A stretch of DNA of 64,000 bases. Source: Argopecten irradians. Lineage: Eukaryota > Mollusca > Bivalvia > Pectinida > Pectinidae. The DNA lies in assembly GCF_041381155.1 (NCBI RefSeq), contig NC_091144.1, positions 3,837,001-3,901,000 of the forward strand. Reading direction: 5' to 3'. The notes beneath the pieces were generated by a model. That model was not told where the DNA came from, ran no database searches, and saw only the letters and a program-made list of their open reading frames with translations. Shown one piece after another: positions 11,328-20,829 of the stretch (position 1 is the stretch's first letter; each line of letters starts with the position of its first letter). Made by a program: the position numbers and the translations under genes.

Positions 11328-11343
11328 TCCAAGATGGCGGCGT
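11328..11343 (+). promoter_or_regulatory. YY1-like initiator element overlapping the start codon
   Basis: CAAGATGGCGGC spans the ATG at 11,334. This matches the AAGATGGCGGC motif bound by YY1 in many animal housekeeping promoters, where it often lies at or just after the transcription start and includes the first codon. The function here is inferred from sequence alone. Confidence 0.55.
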
Positions 11344-11441
11344 CCTTGCGACACACGCGAGCGAGTAAACATGGACTATTACGGCTTTGGAGAGGACTGA
11401 AAGACACCAATGCTGCGTGTATATCAACGAGTGCATCAAGG
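11334..11441 (+). CDS. LAP3: Leucine aminopeptidase (M17, LAP3-like), exon 1
   Basis: ATG in good context opens 36 codons ending at a donor AGG|GTAATA. The peptide is rich in Arg, Ser and Ala with no acidic cluster (MAASLRHTRAS at the start, STSASR at the end), like a mitochondrial presequence; animal LAP3 proteins begin with a similar Arg-rich leader. The exon ends in phase 0 and exon 2 opens in phase 0, so the join places STSASR directly before NKGLVLGLF, as in animal LAP3 (an ST-rich leader followed by KGLVLG). LAP3 releases N-terminal residues from peptides in the cytosol as a metal-dependent hexamer; the metal site is in the C-terminal half, which lies outside this window. Confidence 0.78.
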
Positions 11442-12491
11442 GTAATAATAATTCTTTTTAACTTTTCCGAACCGATGGACCTTTGGCTTTTTTCTCCGGT
11501 TTATGGAAATTTACTTATCGTGCAAGGACACTGCACTTTGAAAACACAACATGGTTTAGAATCGATTCAAAACAAATATTCGAATTTTAGGTAGGCCTAT
11601 ATGATTGTGTTGTGATAGATATTAACGGTATAATAGTATCGTATATTGATAACATTCTACAGGTAAATATGTATGAATAGAATAGGCCAAGCTAGTTTCA
11701 CTTTGAATGAACTTCAAACCAAGGTAAAGGGAGGTAACTTTCAATTACAATTGTAGATTAAAGATGCGTGTGCTCAAAAAAAATAAAGTAACATAGCCTA
11801 GGTCAAACACGTATCCGCTTCTTATGTCTTATGCTAGTCGTCGCTGTGGATATATTTTATATTTTTGTGATTTGATTAATTATATCAATAAAATATGAAA
11901 AATAAAAAGTTTTGTTGGTTACTAAACGAGAATGGGGCCGAAAATTGGCCCAAAATCATGCTGAAAAAGTCCTGAATAAGAAACATAGATACATAGAGAT
12001 TGGCAACTCCTCCATTTTTTCCATCGACAGATGTACTTCTGTATGTGCTTACTGCTTAGGGTTTTTTAGATAAATTCTTAAATAGAAGGAATCTAGTTGA
12101 AAACAAAAGAATAACTGTGATATGTTGTAAAAGTTCAGTAATTTTTTAGATGGTTTGAGTACGATTTTAGATAGAAAGAATAATATCTTAACTTATAGAT
12201 TAATAAAACAAAATACTCATTCGGTTTTGAATGTCAGATTCTCGAGAAAAAACCCAGGTAAAATTGCTTATATTCATGCTTTCAGATATCCCATTAAATA
12301 ACATCAGTCAGGAAAACTGCATGATCACATCAAACTATGATATAATGTTTAAACTTTGTATTCCCATTGATGCAAAAATATCATGTTGAAAAGAAAACAC
12401 TTAAAAGTAGTTAGCCAAGGCAAAATAACGATAAAACAGAGGTCCCTTTGCCTGTCAATAAAGTGGCTTCATAGTCAATGTAGATATATAG

Positions 12492-12641
12492 AGAATACAT
12501 GGTTAGAATCTTACAATACAAGGTTTATTTTGGTGCGAAACTTAGGAAATCCGAGATGACTCGGCAAAGCCTCGTCATCTCGGCTTTCTGTGTCGAGCAC
12601 CAAAATAAACCTTGTATTGTAAGATACTAACTGTGTATTCT
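12492..12641. repeat. Foldback element with nested hairpins
   Basis: The 45-bp arms at 12,492-12,536 and 12,597-12,641 are inverted copies with about 3 mismatches (they share ACAATACAAGGTTTATTTTG). Inside is a second, perfect 10-bp palindrome: CCGAGATGAC at 12,551 and GTCATCTCGG at 12,574. It is probably a miniature foldback transposon. No target duplication was resolved. Confidence 0.85.
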
Positions 12642-12642
12642 G

Positions 12643-13204
12643 TTTATCCTGCAACCATTATGGCATTCAAAACGAAAGCAAATGGACAGTTATTTGCTTG
12701 GTTTCGCTTGAAGCAAGACGCTTGTTTGATGCAGAGGTAAAGATTCATTCACTAAACCAAATGAGAGTGTACTCCTTTTTACTGGTGTGGGAAATAAATA
12801 AGCGCATTCACAAACAGCATCCGTAATTCTATTCAGTGTGATATATCACTGGAACAATATGAAAATACTGAAAAAAAAGCAATAAATACCCGTTAAAAAA
12901 TTACTTTACAATACACACCTTTGCCACGAGCCAAGAAAAAGACGCTACCGCCATACAAGATTTTCGATATCGTAAAAATGACGTCATTCCGGTGAATGTG
13001 ACGTCACGTTTTAGCGGGACTATATGACGTTTCATTCACCGGAAGGTTCAAGTTCTGGGTCAAGTTAGAAAAAAGTTCCGTGATCAGATATGGAACAAAT
13101 TCACATGATCGTATTGACGGATAAAGCATTTCATATTGACGGATAAAGCACGAGTTTATCCGGCAGTAGTTATCGGTCAGTATGTGGGACAGTTGCAGGA
13201 TAAA
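12643..13204. mobile_element. Candidate MITE bounded by 13-bp perfect inverted repeats
   Basis: TTTATCCTGCAAC at 12,643-12,655 is exactly inverted as GTTGCAGGATAAA at 13,192-13,204. The 562-bp interior has no coding content. It does contain a 12-bp inverted pair TTCCGGTGAATG/CATTCACCGGAA (12,987 and 13,033), two TGACGTCA palindromes (12,979 and 12,999), and a 17-bp direct repeat TATTGACGGATAAAGCA near 13,113 and 13,135. It directly follows the foldback element, so the two may form one composite. Confidence 0.55.
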
Positions 13205-13446
13205 TATCATATGTATGATCTATCTGAGTAGAATTATATACATACACTGTATCCTAGAATGCTAGTTAGGGGAGCTCTAGTGTTTAAAAATAACTAATTT
13301 ATTAGCTCAATAATTTCTGAAATTGATATAAACTCTTCAATATTCTTTATCATTCCTTAATTAACTATTCAACAACATACATGTACACAGCAAGCATGAT
13401 TTAACAATGATAACTACATCTATATATATATCCTTTTTTTTGGCAG

Positions 13447-13568
13447 AATAAAGGCCTTGTGTTAGGACTGTTTGAATCTGAAGAAGAAAATGGTCTGCCA
13501 TCCTTCACAAAATCAACCCAGAACTTTGATGATCGAACCAAACAAAAGATCACACATCACCTTCAGAT
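13447..13568 (+). CDS. LAP3: Leucine aminopeptidase (M17, LAP3-like), exon 2
   Basis: This 122-bp exon lies between TTTTTTTTGGCAG and a GTATGT donor. It encodes NKGLVLGLFESEEENG followed by a segment with FTKSTQNFDD and ending THHLQ, with two bases left over (phase 2). This matches the start of the N-terminal macro-like domain of animal LAP3, which has KGLVLG, an acidic run, then P-x-F-T and NFD. The two spare bases plus the first base of exon 3 make a codon that keeps the exon 3 frame, which supports both splice sites. Confidence 0.88.
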
Positions 13569-14050
13569 GTATGTATTAAATCAGGGCTCAAATTTTACAT
13601 TTTTTGTCACTTGCTTAAAATAGCAAGTGCCCTAAATTTGTACTTGCTAAAAAAAAAAATTAAATATTGGAATTCAAATCACAGTTTTGTTAAATATAAA
13701 ATCATTTTTTTTGCATGATGATATGAGGTGTATGTACATTATGTATATCAACAACATTATTGTAAGAACTGTGTCTTCATATTTTCCGTTAGAACAATAT
13801 TTCACAATCGTTATGTCATTTTTACAGTTTTCTAGGGACAAGCATCTACCTGATGAAACTGAGCCCTACTGTATTTGACCTGATGAAACTGAGCCCTACT
13901 GTATTTGACCCAATAAGCAGCCCTGTCCCTATAAGCGCCCCTCTCCCTTTTCCAAGCCTAGTCCAAATTTTTTTCTATTAAGCAACCCCTATTTGCTCCA
14001 ATTTTTTAACCACCCTGGATGCTTAGGTCTGTCAAGAATTTTTTTAATTT
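13569..14050 (+). other. Start of intron 2 with a 30-bp tandem duplication
   Basis: A 30-bp unit starting CCTGATGAAACTGAGCCC occurs twice head to tail at 13,849-13,878 and 13,879-13,908. The rest is AT-rich with A/T homopolymers and no coding signal. Confidence 0.6.
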
Positions 14051-14195
14051 AATTTTTTTTTAGGAGGGATTCAGTTGCTTTATTGCTACAATACAAAGTT
14101 ATTTGTCTATTAGGCTTTAGGCAGAGTACAATGTAGATATCTTTTATTTCTCATGGCTGTACGTTTAACTTAATCTGGATATACTTAAAGAAACA
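14051..14195. repeat. Left flanking direct repeat of the first 158-bp array
   Basis: The sequence from about AGGAGGGATTCAGTTGC through TAACTTAATCTGGATATAC recurs with many small indels at about 15,845-16,005, on the other side of the repeat array. The two copies flank the array as direct repeats. Confidence 0.7.
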
Positions 14196-15860
14196 TCCTT
14201 GGGGGAAGGGGAACAGAACTTTTAATAAAATTTTGGCTCTGACCCCCTGGGGGCAGGGAGGAGCAGGGCCCAATAGTAATATAGAGGTAAACTCCTTATA
14301 AATCGCTACTTGTCCTAGAATTCTGCTAACCTTGGCCAGTCAAACATCCTTGGGGGAAGGGGAACAGAAAAACTTGTATAAATTTTGGCTCTGACCCCCA
14401 GGGGGCAAGATTGGGCTGGGGCGCCCAATAGGGGTAATAGAGGTAAATCCTATAAACCGCTACTTGTCCTAGGAATTTCTGTAACATGGATTGATAACCA
14501 AATTAGTGGCCAGAAAACATTCCTGTGGGGGAAGGGGACCACAGAACTTGTATAAATTTTGGAGCTCTGACCCCCAGGGGGCAAGATGGGCGGTGGGCCC
14601 CAAAAGGGGTAATAGAGGTAAATCCTATAAACCCGCTACTTTCCCTAGAGTTCAGCATGATTGTAACCAAATTTTGGCCATAAAACATCCTTGGGGGAGG
14701 GGAATCAGAACTTGTATAAATTTTGGCTCTGACCCCCCTTGGGCATGAGGAGGGCGGGGGCCCCAATAGGGGTAAAGAGAGTAAATCCCTATAAATCAGC
14801 TACGTGATCCTAGAGCTTCTGGCCTGGCTTTTTACCACATTGTGGCTCTAGTAAACAACCATTGTGTGGAAGGTGAACGAGTAACTTGTATAAACTTTTT
14901 CTGCTCTGACCTTCCCATGGGCAGGAGGTGTGCGGGAGGGGTTGTGGCCCCAATAGTGGTAATAGAGGTACAACCTATAAATCGTTACTTGTCCTAGATT
15001 TTCTTCAGATAGGAGCTTTAAACCAAAATTGTCCATTAACCAATCCTTGGGGGAAGTGGATACAGAACTTTATATTAAATTTGTAGGCCTCTGAGACCCA
15101 TTGCTAGGGGCAGTAGGGGGGGGCGGGTGTGGGGGCTCGCAATAGTGTTAATAGAGGTAAATTCCTATAAAATATCTCAACTTGTCCTAGATGATTCCAG
15201 CAAGTGATTGAAAACCAAATTTTTGGTCCAGAAACATCCTTGTGTGGTGTAGGTATGGTGGGAAATAAACAGAACTTTGTAAATAGAACAATTTTGGCTC
15301 TGATCCCCCATTTGGGCAGGCAGGAGTGAATGGGGCCCAATTGGGGAAATAGGGAGTGTTTTTAAATCCTATAAATTCATACTCTTGTCCTAGAGTTTGC
15401 TGCATGGATTGTAACCAAAATTTGGCCAGAAACATCCTTTGGGAAGAAGGGGAACAGAACTTGTATAAATTGATGGCATTTGACCCTATCCCGGGGCAGA
15501 AGTAAGGGCGTGTGGGCCCACAATAGGGGAAATAGAGGTAAATCCTAAAAAATATCAACTTGTCTTAGAGTGTTCTGGCAATGGATTGGTAAACCATTGA
15601 TTTTTGGCCAGAAATATCCTTGGGGTTAGACAGTAATTCTTTATAAATTAATTGAGGCTTTGGTACCTCCCCTGGAGGAGAAAGAAGTGGGGTGGGGCCC
15701 ATAAGGTGGAATTAGAGTAAAAAATAATTCCATAATGATCTTCAGATGAACATAAACAAAGTAATCTTAATATTACTATAATGCATTGACTTGGCATTAC
15801 AAACCATGTGAGCGAATACTGGCTCCCTCTGGGCCTTCTGTTTTTAGTAGGGGATTTCAT
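14196..15860 (+). mobile_element. Pearl-like element with ~158-bp tandem core (first array)
   Basis: About nine noisy copies of a roughly 158-bp unit are present. Landmarks in each unit are ACATCCTTGGGGGAAGGGG, CAGAACTTGTATAAATTTTG, GGGGCGGGGCCCAATAGGGG and ACTTGTCCTAGAG. The array ends in CATTACAAACCATGTGAGCG and a GGCTCCCTCTGGGCC hairpin-like end. From memory, bivalve pearl elements and the BIV160 satellite have this design, and related non-autonomous Helentrons end in such a hairpin. Many single-base insertions compared with the cleaner array at 37.7-38.9 kb suggest uncorrected reads or decay. Confidence 0.75.
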
Positions 15861-16005
15861 TTGCTTTATTTGCTTACAAATTACAAAGTAATAATGTCTA
15901 TTAGGCCTTTTTATTGAGGGCTGGGTAACAATGTCTAGTTATCATTTATTTCTCATGGGGCTGAACTTTAACTTAATCTTGGAGTATACTTATACGAGAG
16001 ACTAT
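15845..16005. repeat. Right flanking direct repeat of the first 158-bp array
   Basis: This is the degraded second copy of 14,051-14,195, in the same orientation. Shared landmarks are TGTCTATTAGGC, ATTTATTTCTCATGG and TTTAACTTAATCT. Confidence 0.7.
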
Positions 16006-16744
16006 TTATCTTCAATCCTAATCTCTTTTACATAAACCGAGAAGCAAATTAATATCATTAAACCTATTATTTGTACGTTCGATTGTTCGTATTCGAAACA
16101 TATAACTTAGCATAGTAATGACAAATTCCAAACGTTATTGTTTAGTATTTTTAAATATTGATTCACCTTTTAATTACAAATCTTTGATCAATACGATTAA
16201 TGCAGGTACAATATTTACGCTCCTGACCCCAGTAACCAGAGCCAAAGTCTAGTTCAGTTAATACAGAAATGAACTACGTGAACTCACTGAGGACGGCTGA
16301 ATAAAATGATTTTTTTATGGGAAAAGACATTCAACCTAATTAAGGTAAACACATTTACTGTTCATAGAGATTGTGCATCGATTTCATAGACCAAATATTG
16401 AATGAACTCTACTACGCAAGGCACAAGGGGACAGGGCTTCATCTATCACAATTGAGATTTTCAGAACCAACAAATTGTGTAAGATTGCGGACGATAGTGA
16501 CAAACAGGCATAGCGATGTTATTTGATATTATTTTACATATACCAAGTTTATGACGGTCATTATCTACAACATCCATGGGCCTTTATCTGGCATAATCAC
16601 AAGATAAAAAATAACCACTGGAAGCATAATTTCCAATCTAGAAACTGTGGGTATTATATTCACCTGATTATTACTATGTCTACATATTATTATGTTATTT
16701 AAGTAGATGAATTTTGAGTACCCAGACAAATCTAAACTTATTTT
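16006..16744 (+). other. Intron 2, AT-rich unassigned stretch
   Basis: Unlike the flanking arrays, this segment has no visible tandem structure. No LAP3 exon or other coding signal was found in either strand. Confidence 0.5.
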
Positions 16745-19283
16745 TTAGCTCTCCTTGTCCAGAATGGGCCAGTAAATTAAGTGAGCGTTATTGTACAATG
16801 GCGCTGCGGCAGTCGTGAGTCCGTCCGTCGTCGTCCGTACCGTCCGTCGTGTCAATGTCCCGTCATCAACATTTCTTTTTAAATCGCTACTAGTCATAGG
16901 AAGTTCTGCATGGATTGTAACCAAATTTGGCCACAAACATCCTTCGGTGAGGGGAAACAGAACTTGTATAATTTTGGCTCTGGATCCCCCAGGGGCAGGA
17001 GGGGCGGGGCCCAATAGGGGAAAAAAAATAGAGGTAAATCCGTTTAAATCGCTACTTGTCCTAGAGTTACCTGAATGGAATTTTAACGCAAATTTGTGGC
17101 CACAAACATCCTTGGGGGGAAGGGGGAACAGAACTTTGTTTGAAAATTTTGAGCTCTGGTGACTGCCCCCAGGGCAGGAAGGGGCATGGCCCAATAGAGG
17201 TAATAGAGGTAAATCCTGTAAATCGCTACTTCTCATATAGATCTCTGAATGGAATGTAACCAAATTTGGCCACAAAACAAATCCTTTGAGGGGGACAGGG
17301 AAAACGAGAACTTGTATAAATTTTGGCTCTGTCCCCCTGGGGGCAGGAGCTGGGGCGCGGGGGCCATTAGGGGATATAGAGTGGTAAAATTCCTTTTTAA
17401 ATCGATTAACTTGTCCTAGAGATTTCTGCATGATTTGTAACCAAATTCTGCCACAAACATCCTTGGGGGAAGGGGAAAACAGAACGTTGTATAAATTCTT
17501 GTTCTCTGGTCAACCAGGGCGGCAGGAAGAGGGCGGGAGCCCAATAAGGCGGAAATAGGAGTTGTGAATCACTTATTTATAATCGTACGCTACTTGTCAT
17601 AGAGTTCCTTGAATTGAATTGTAACCAAATTGTGGCCACAAAACATCCTTGGGGGAAGGGGAACAGAACTGTGTATAAATTTTGTGCACTGAGCCCCCAC
17701 GGGGCAGGAGGGAGCGGGGCCCCAAAGGGTAAATTGAGGTAAATACCTTTAAATTGCTACTTGGTCGTAGAGTTCTGAATGGAATGTTGACAAAATTTGG
17801 CCACAAACATCCTTGGGGGAAGGGGAACATTAAACTTTGTATAAAATTATTGGGCTTCTTTTCTGGTCCCCCCAGGGCAGAGATGAGGGGTCTGGGCCCA
17901 ATAGGGGTAATAGAGGTAAAATCCTTTAAAATCTCTTCTTAGTCATAGAGCTCTGAATGGAATGTAACCAAATTTGGCCACAAACATCCTTTGGTTGAAG
18001 GGGAACAGAACTTGTATAAATTCTTTGGCACTCTGGTCCCCCGGTGAGCAGGAGGGGCGGGGCCCAATAGGTGAAATAGAGGTAAAAATCCTTTAAATTG
18101 CAACTTGTAATAGAGTTTCTACATGAATGTAACCAAATTCTGCCACAAAACATTCCTTGGGGGAAGGGGAACAGTACAACTTGTGTAAATTTTGACTCTG
18201 GTCCCCCGGGGCAGGAAAGGGAGCGGGCCCAATAGGGGATAATAGAGATAAATATCTTTAAAGTCTCATACTGAGTCATGAGTAGTTTCTGAATGGAATG
18301 TAACCAAATTTGGCACAAACATACCTTGGGGGAGGGGAAGAGCAGACCTTGTATAAAATTTGGCGCTCTTACACCGGCGGGCGATGTTGTCAGGGAGGGC
18401 AGTCGGGCCACAATAGGTTGGAATGTAGAAGGTTAAACTCTATTACAAATCAGATACTATTGTGTATCACGCATAGAGTTTGCTACATGAATTAGTAACC
18501 AAATATTGGCCACAAACACCCTTAGGGGGTAGGGGAACAGATACTTGTATAAATTTTGGCTCTAGATCTCCACTCACGGGTGCAGGAGGGGCGGGGCCAC
18601 CCAATAGGGGAAAATAGAGGTAAATCCTTTTAATCATCTTACTATAGTCATAGAAAGCTGTCTGGACATTGAAATGTAACCAAATTTGGCCACAAAACAT
18701 TCCTTTGGTGGAAGGGGAATTAGAACTTGTATTATAAAATTTTAGGCTCCTGATCCCCCCAGGGGCGATGTAGGGGATGGGGCCCAAATATTTTTTTTTT
18801 TAAGGGATGAAAATAGGGAGTGTAAAACCGCGCAATCACTAGACTAGTCATAGAGGTCCTGCATGGATTGTAACCAAATTTGGCCACAAACATCTTTGGG
18901 GGAAGGGGAACAGAAACTTGTAAAACATTTTGGACACTGTCCCCCCCGAGGGGCAGGATGGGTGGGGCCCAATAGGGGAAAATAGAGGTAAATTCCTATT
19001 AAATCACAACTTGAGACCTAGAGTTTTTGTTTGATTGGTGACTGACCAAATCTTGGCCATAAACAATCCTTTGGACAGAAGGGGAACAGAAACTTGGTAT
19101 AAATTTTGGCTCTGACCCCCCTGGGGGCGGGTGGCAAGGGGTGGGGCCCAATAGGGATTTAGAGGATTTTAATATATAAAATTCCTTCTAGATAAAGAAA
19201 CAATGACCCTGTATTCAGAACATTACTTGGCATTACCAAAACCAGGTGAGCGATTTACAGGCCCTCTGGCCTCTTGTATTATT
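16745..19283 (+). mobile_element. Complete pearl-like/Helentron-like element with ~158-bp tandem core
   Basis: The left end is a unique leader (about 16,745-16,880) with a TCCGTCCGTCGTCGTCCGT run and TCATCAACATTTC. Then follow about 14 units of the 158-bp repeat to about 19,150, then a unique tail with CTTGGCATTACC, CAGGTGAGCGAT and the hairpin AGGCCCTCTGGCCTCTTGT at about 19,258-19,276. The leader/core/tail layout is that of bivalve pearl elements; the terminal hairpin is what one expects at a Helitron 3' end. No Rep/helicase gene is present, so it is non-autonomous. Confidence 0.78.
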
Positions 19284-19406
19284 TTTATCCTCTATTGGTT
19301 CAAATACAGTAAATCTTTTAAAGTAATAGCATTCAATCTGCCAGTCAAAACAAAAACTTAGTTAACTTGCCTTGATACTGATAACTAAGAATTTAGATTT
19401 ATTTTA
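19284..19406 (+). other. Spacer between pearl-like and TIR elements (copy A)
   Basis: Short AT-rich intronic sequence, a noisy match to 39,021-39,130. Confidence 0.6.
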
Positions 19407-20537
19407 GGCCCCAAAAAAAATTAATTCTTTAGTTTCTCAGGCCCCGCCACATCGACATATACCACCCACCAACTCACACAAAAGTTACCTCCCTCGTAAT
19501 CCAAGTTATACCACAAATGAGTTATGAAATTGCAAAGGAATTTTAATCAAGATTTTCAGTTGATACATATTGCAAAATATTGCCATTTAATCAATGTATC
19601 AGGGCCGATAAGGCGTAAAACTGGATGTAATGGTAGTACTATAGAAGTCTCTTTAGCTCTCCCAGTTGGTACGTGTTCTGGGAAGTCTCGAGACCTGCAA
19701 TGTAGTACGCCATCCGCCTAGTATACCATTGATAAAGGCAAGATTTTTGCATAAGTATCCACTGAAATCCTTTAAAATTCTTTGCAATTTACTAATCATA
19801 TAGTGTAATTAATGATTACGAGAAATTAACAAACATAATCATTATTGAAAAGCGGCCATTACAAATAGGTAAGTTTAATGCCACCATGAAATTAAATGAA
19901 ATATTCACGGATCTTTTAAGATAAGCGGCGTGACAAGAAATCAAACCTTCTTGAAAAACTTAATATTGCAAATTTATTATGAAAAAAAAGAAAAATGTGC
20001 GATTATAATTGACAAAAAAGATAGTAAAATTTGAAATACCAAATCTAACCTGACTACCAACATTTAGGTCTTAAGTGCTTGATTGAATTTGGTCAAGTAA
20101 TTCCTGGTAATAAACATTCATGTCCGTGGTACGTAACGGAGATCTGGTGTACGGTTAACTTGGATCGGACGTACACCAAGATTCACCTCCCCACCGCCTT
20201 TCAATTCTCTTCTGACTGGTAAAAAATTGCTTCCTGATGTGACAACATAATTGCTCAGAAAAACGGAATGATTCCTCCCAGGATTATGTATTTTCAACTG
20301 GTTTTCTTAAAATATAGTGACAATTGAGATATTTAAAAGCTGTTCTTAAAGACTGAGTAAGAATTTACATTTTCTACACGTGTTTTCATTGATTTTCATG
20401 TCCTTCAAGTGAGAAAAAAATAAAATGTTATCTGCCGCATTTGTTTTCAGAGAAATAAAAAATAAAAAATATTCCCGCCGCCCGCACTGACTTTTTAAAA
20501 AAGTGGCCTGAGAAACTAGCAATTAATTTTTTTTGGC
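19407..20537. mobile_element. ~1.1-kb TIR element, copy A (noisy)
   Basis: The left end GGCCCCAAAAAAAATTAATT...TAGTTTCTCAGGCC is inverted at the right end as GGCCTGAGAAACTAGC...TTTTTTTTGGC (about 20,493-20,537). The interior has no transposase and carries the nested foldback at 19,492-19,824. It matches 39,131-40,116; the left two thirds differ by many small indels, while the part after about 20,270 is identical to copy B. Confidence 0.75.
19492..19824. repeat. Long-arm foldback, copy A (noisy)
   Basis: Inverted arms starting CTCGTAATC and ending GATTACGAG flank a short centre. The arms match those of the cleaner copy at 39,200-39,485 but here carry several one-base insertions and substitutions that break the pairing. 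Confidence 0.75.
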
Positions 20538-20652
20538 TTTAGATCCAACATCTCTTTTATTACATTATGGGTAGCTACTTTATACAATAATAATAATAGA
20601 GAATGCTTATTTCAATGAGAACTGAAGTCATAAGCATCTCGTTATTTTACAG

Positions 20653-20818
20653 TCTGAAAAAAACCCTAAAGAAGGGACAGACAAGGATATTTTACGACCT
20701 TGACCCCGAGTACTCGAGTGTGGCTGTAACATGTGTAGGGAAGAAGGGAGCCAGTTTTGACGAAATGGAGTGGAGGGGATGGACATGGTACGAGCACCCA
20801 ATTTAGGCAACTGTGGAC
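20653..20818 (+). CDS. LAP3: LAP3-like exon 3, copy A (frame-disrupted)
   Basis: Acceptor TTATTTTACAG ends at 20,652. The peptide runs LKKTLKKGQTRIFYDLDP then YSSVAVTCVGKKGASFDE, matching the LAP3 segment with GKTRTFYGL and V-x-LGKK. It is identical to copy B up to about 20,765. After that, extra bases (GAAATGGAGTGGAGG in place of GAGGTGGAGG) shift the frame and lead to a stop. The donor is at about 20,819. Either this copy is unpolished sequence or a dead duplicate. Confidence 0.8.
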
Positions 20819-20829
20819 AGTAGTCTTAC

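Larger units (their letters stand above)
11442..13446 (+). other. Intron 1 of the LAP3-like gene
   Basis: Donor GTAATA at 11,442; acceptor at 13,446 after a T-rich tract (CCTTTTTTTTGGCAG). It contains a 150-bp double hairpin (12,492-12,641) and a 562-bp inverted-repeat-bounded segment (12,643-13,204), listed separately. Otherwise it is AT-rich and non-coding. Confidence 0.75.

Noticed and set aside
14491..18787. Several Gly/Pro-rich open frames on both strands of the 158-bp arrays (for example 16,745-17,431 minus)
   Set aside because: They are repeat-unit translations, kept open only by the noisy sequence; none is shared in the clean array.
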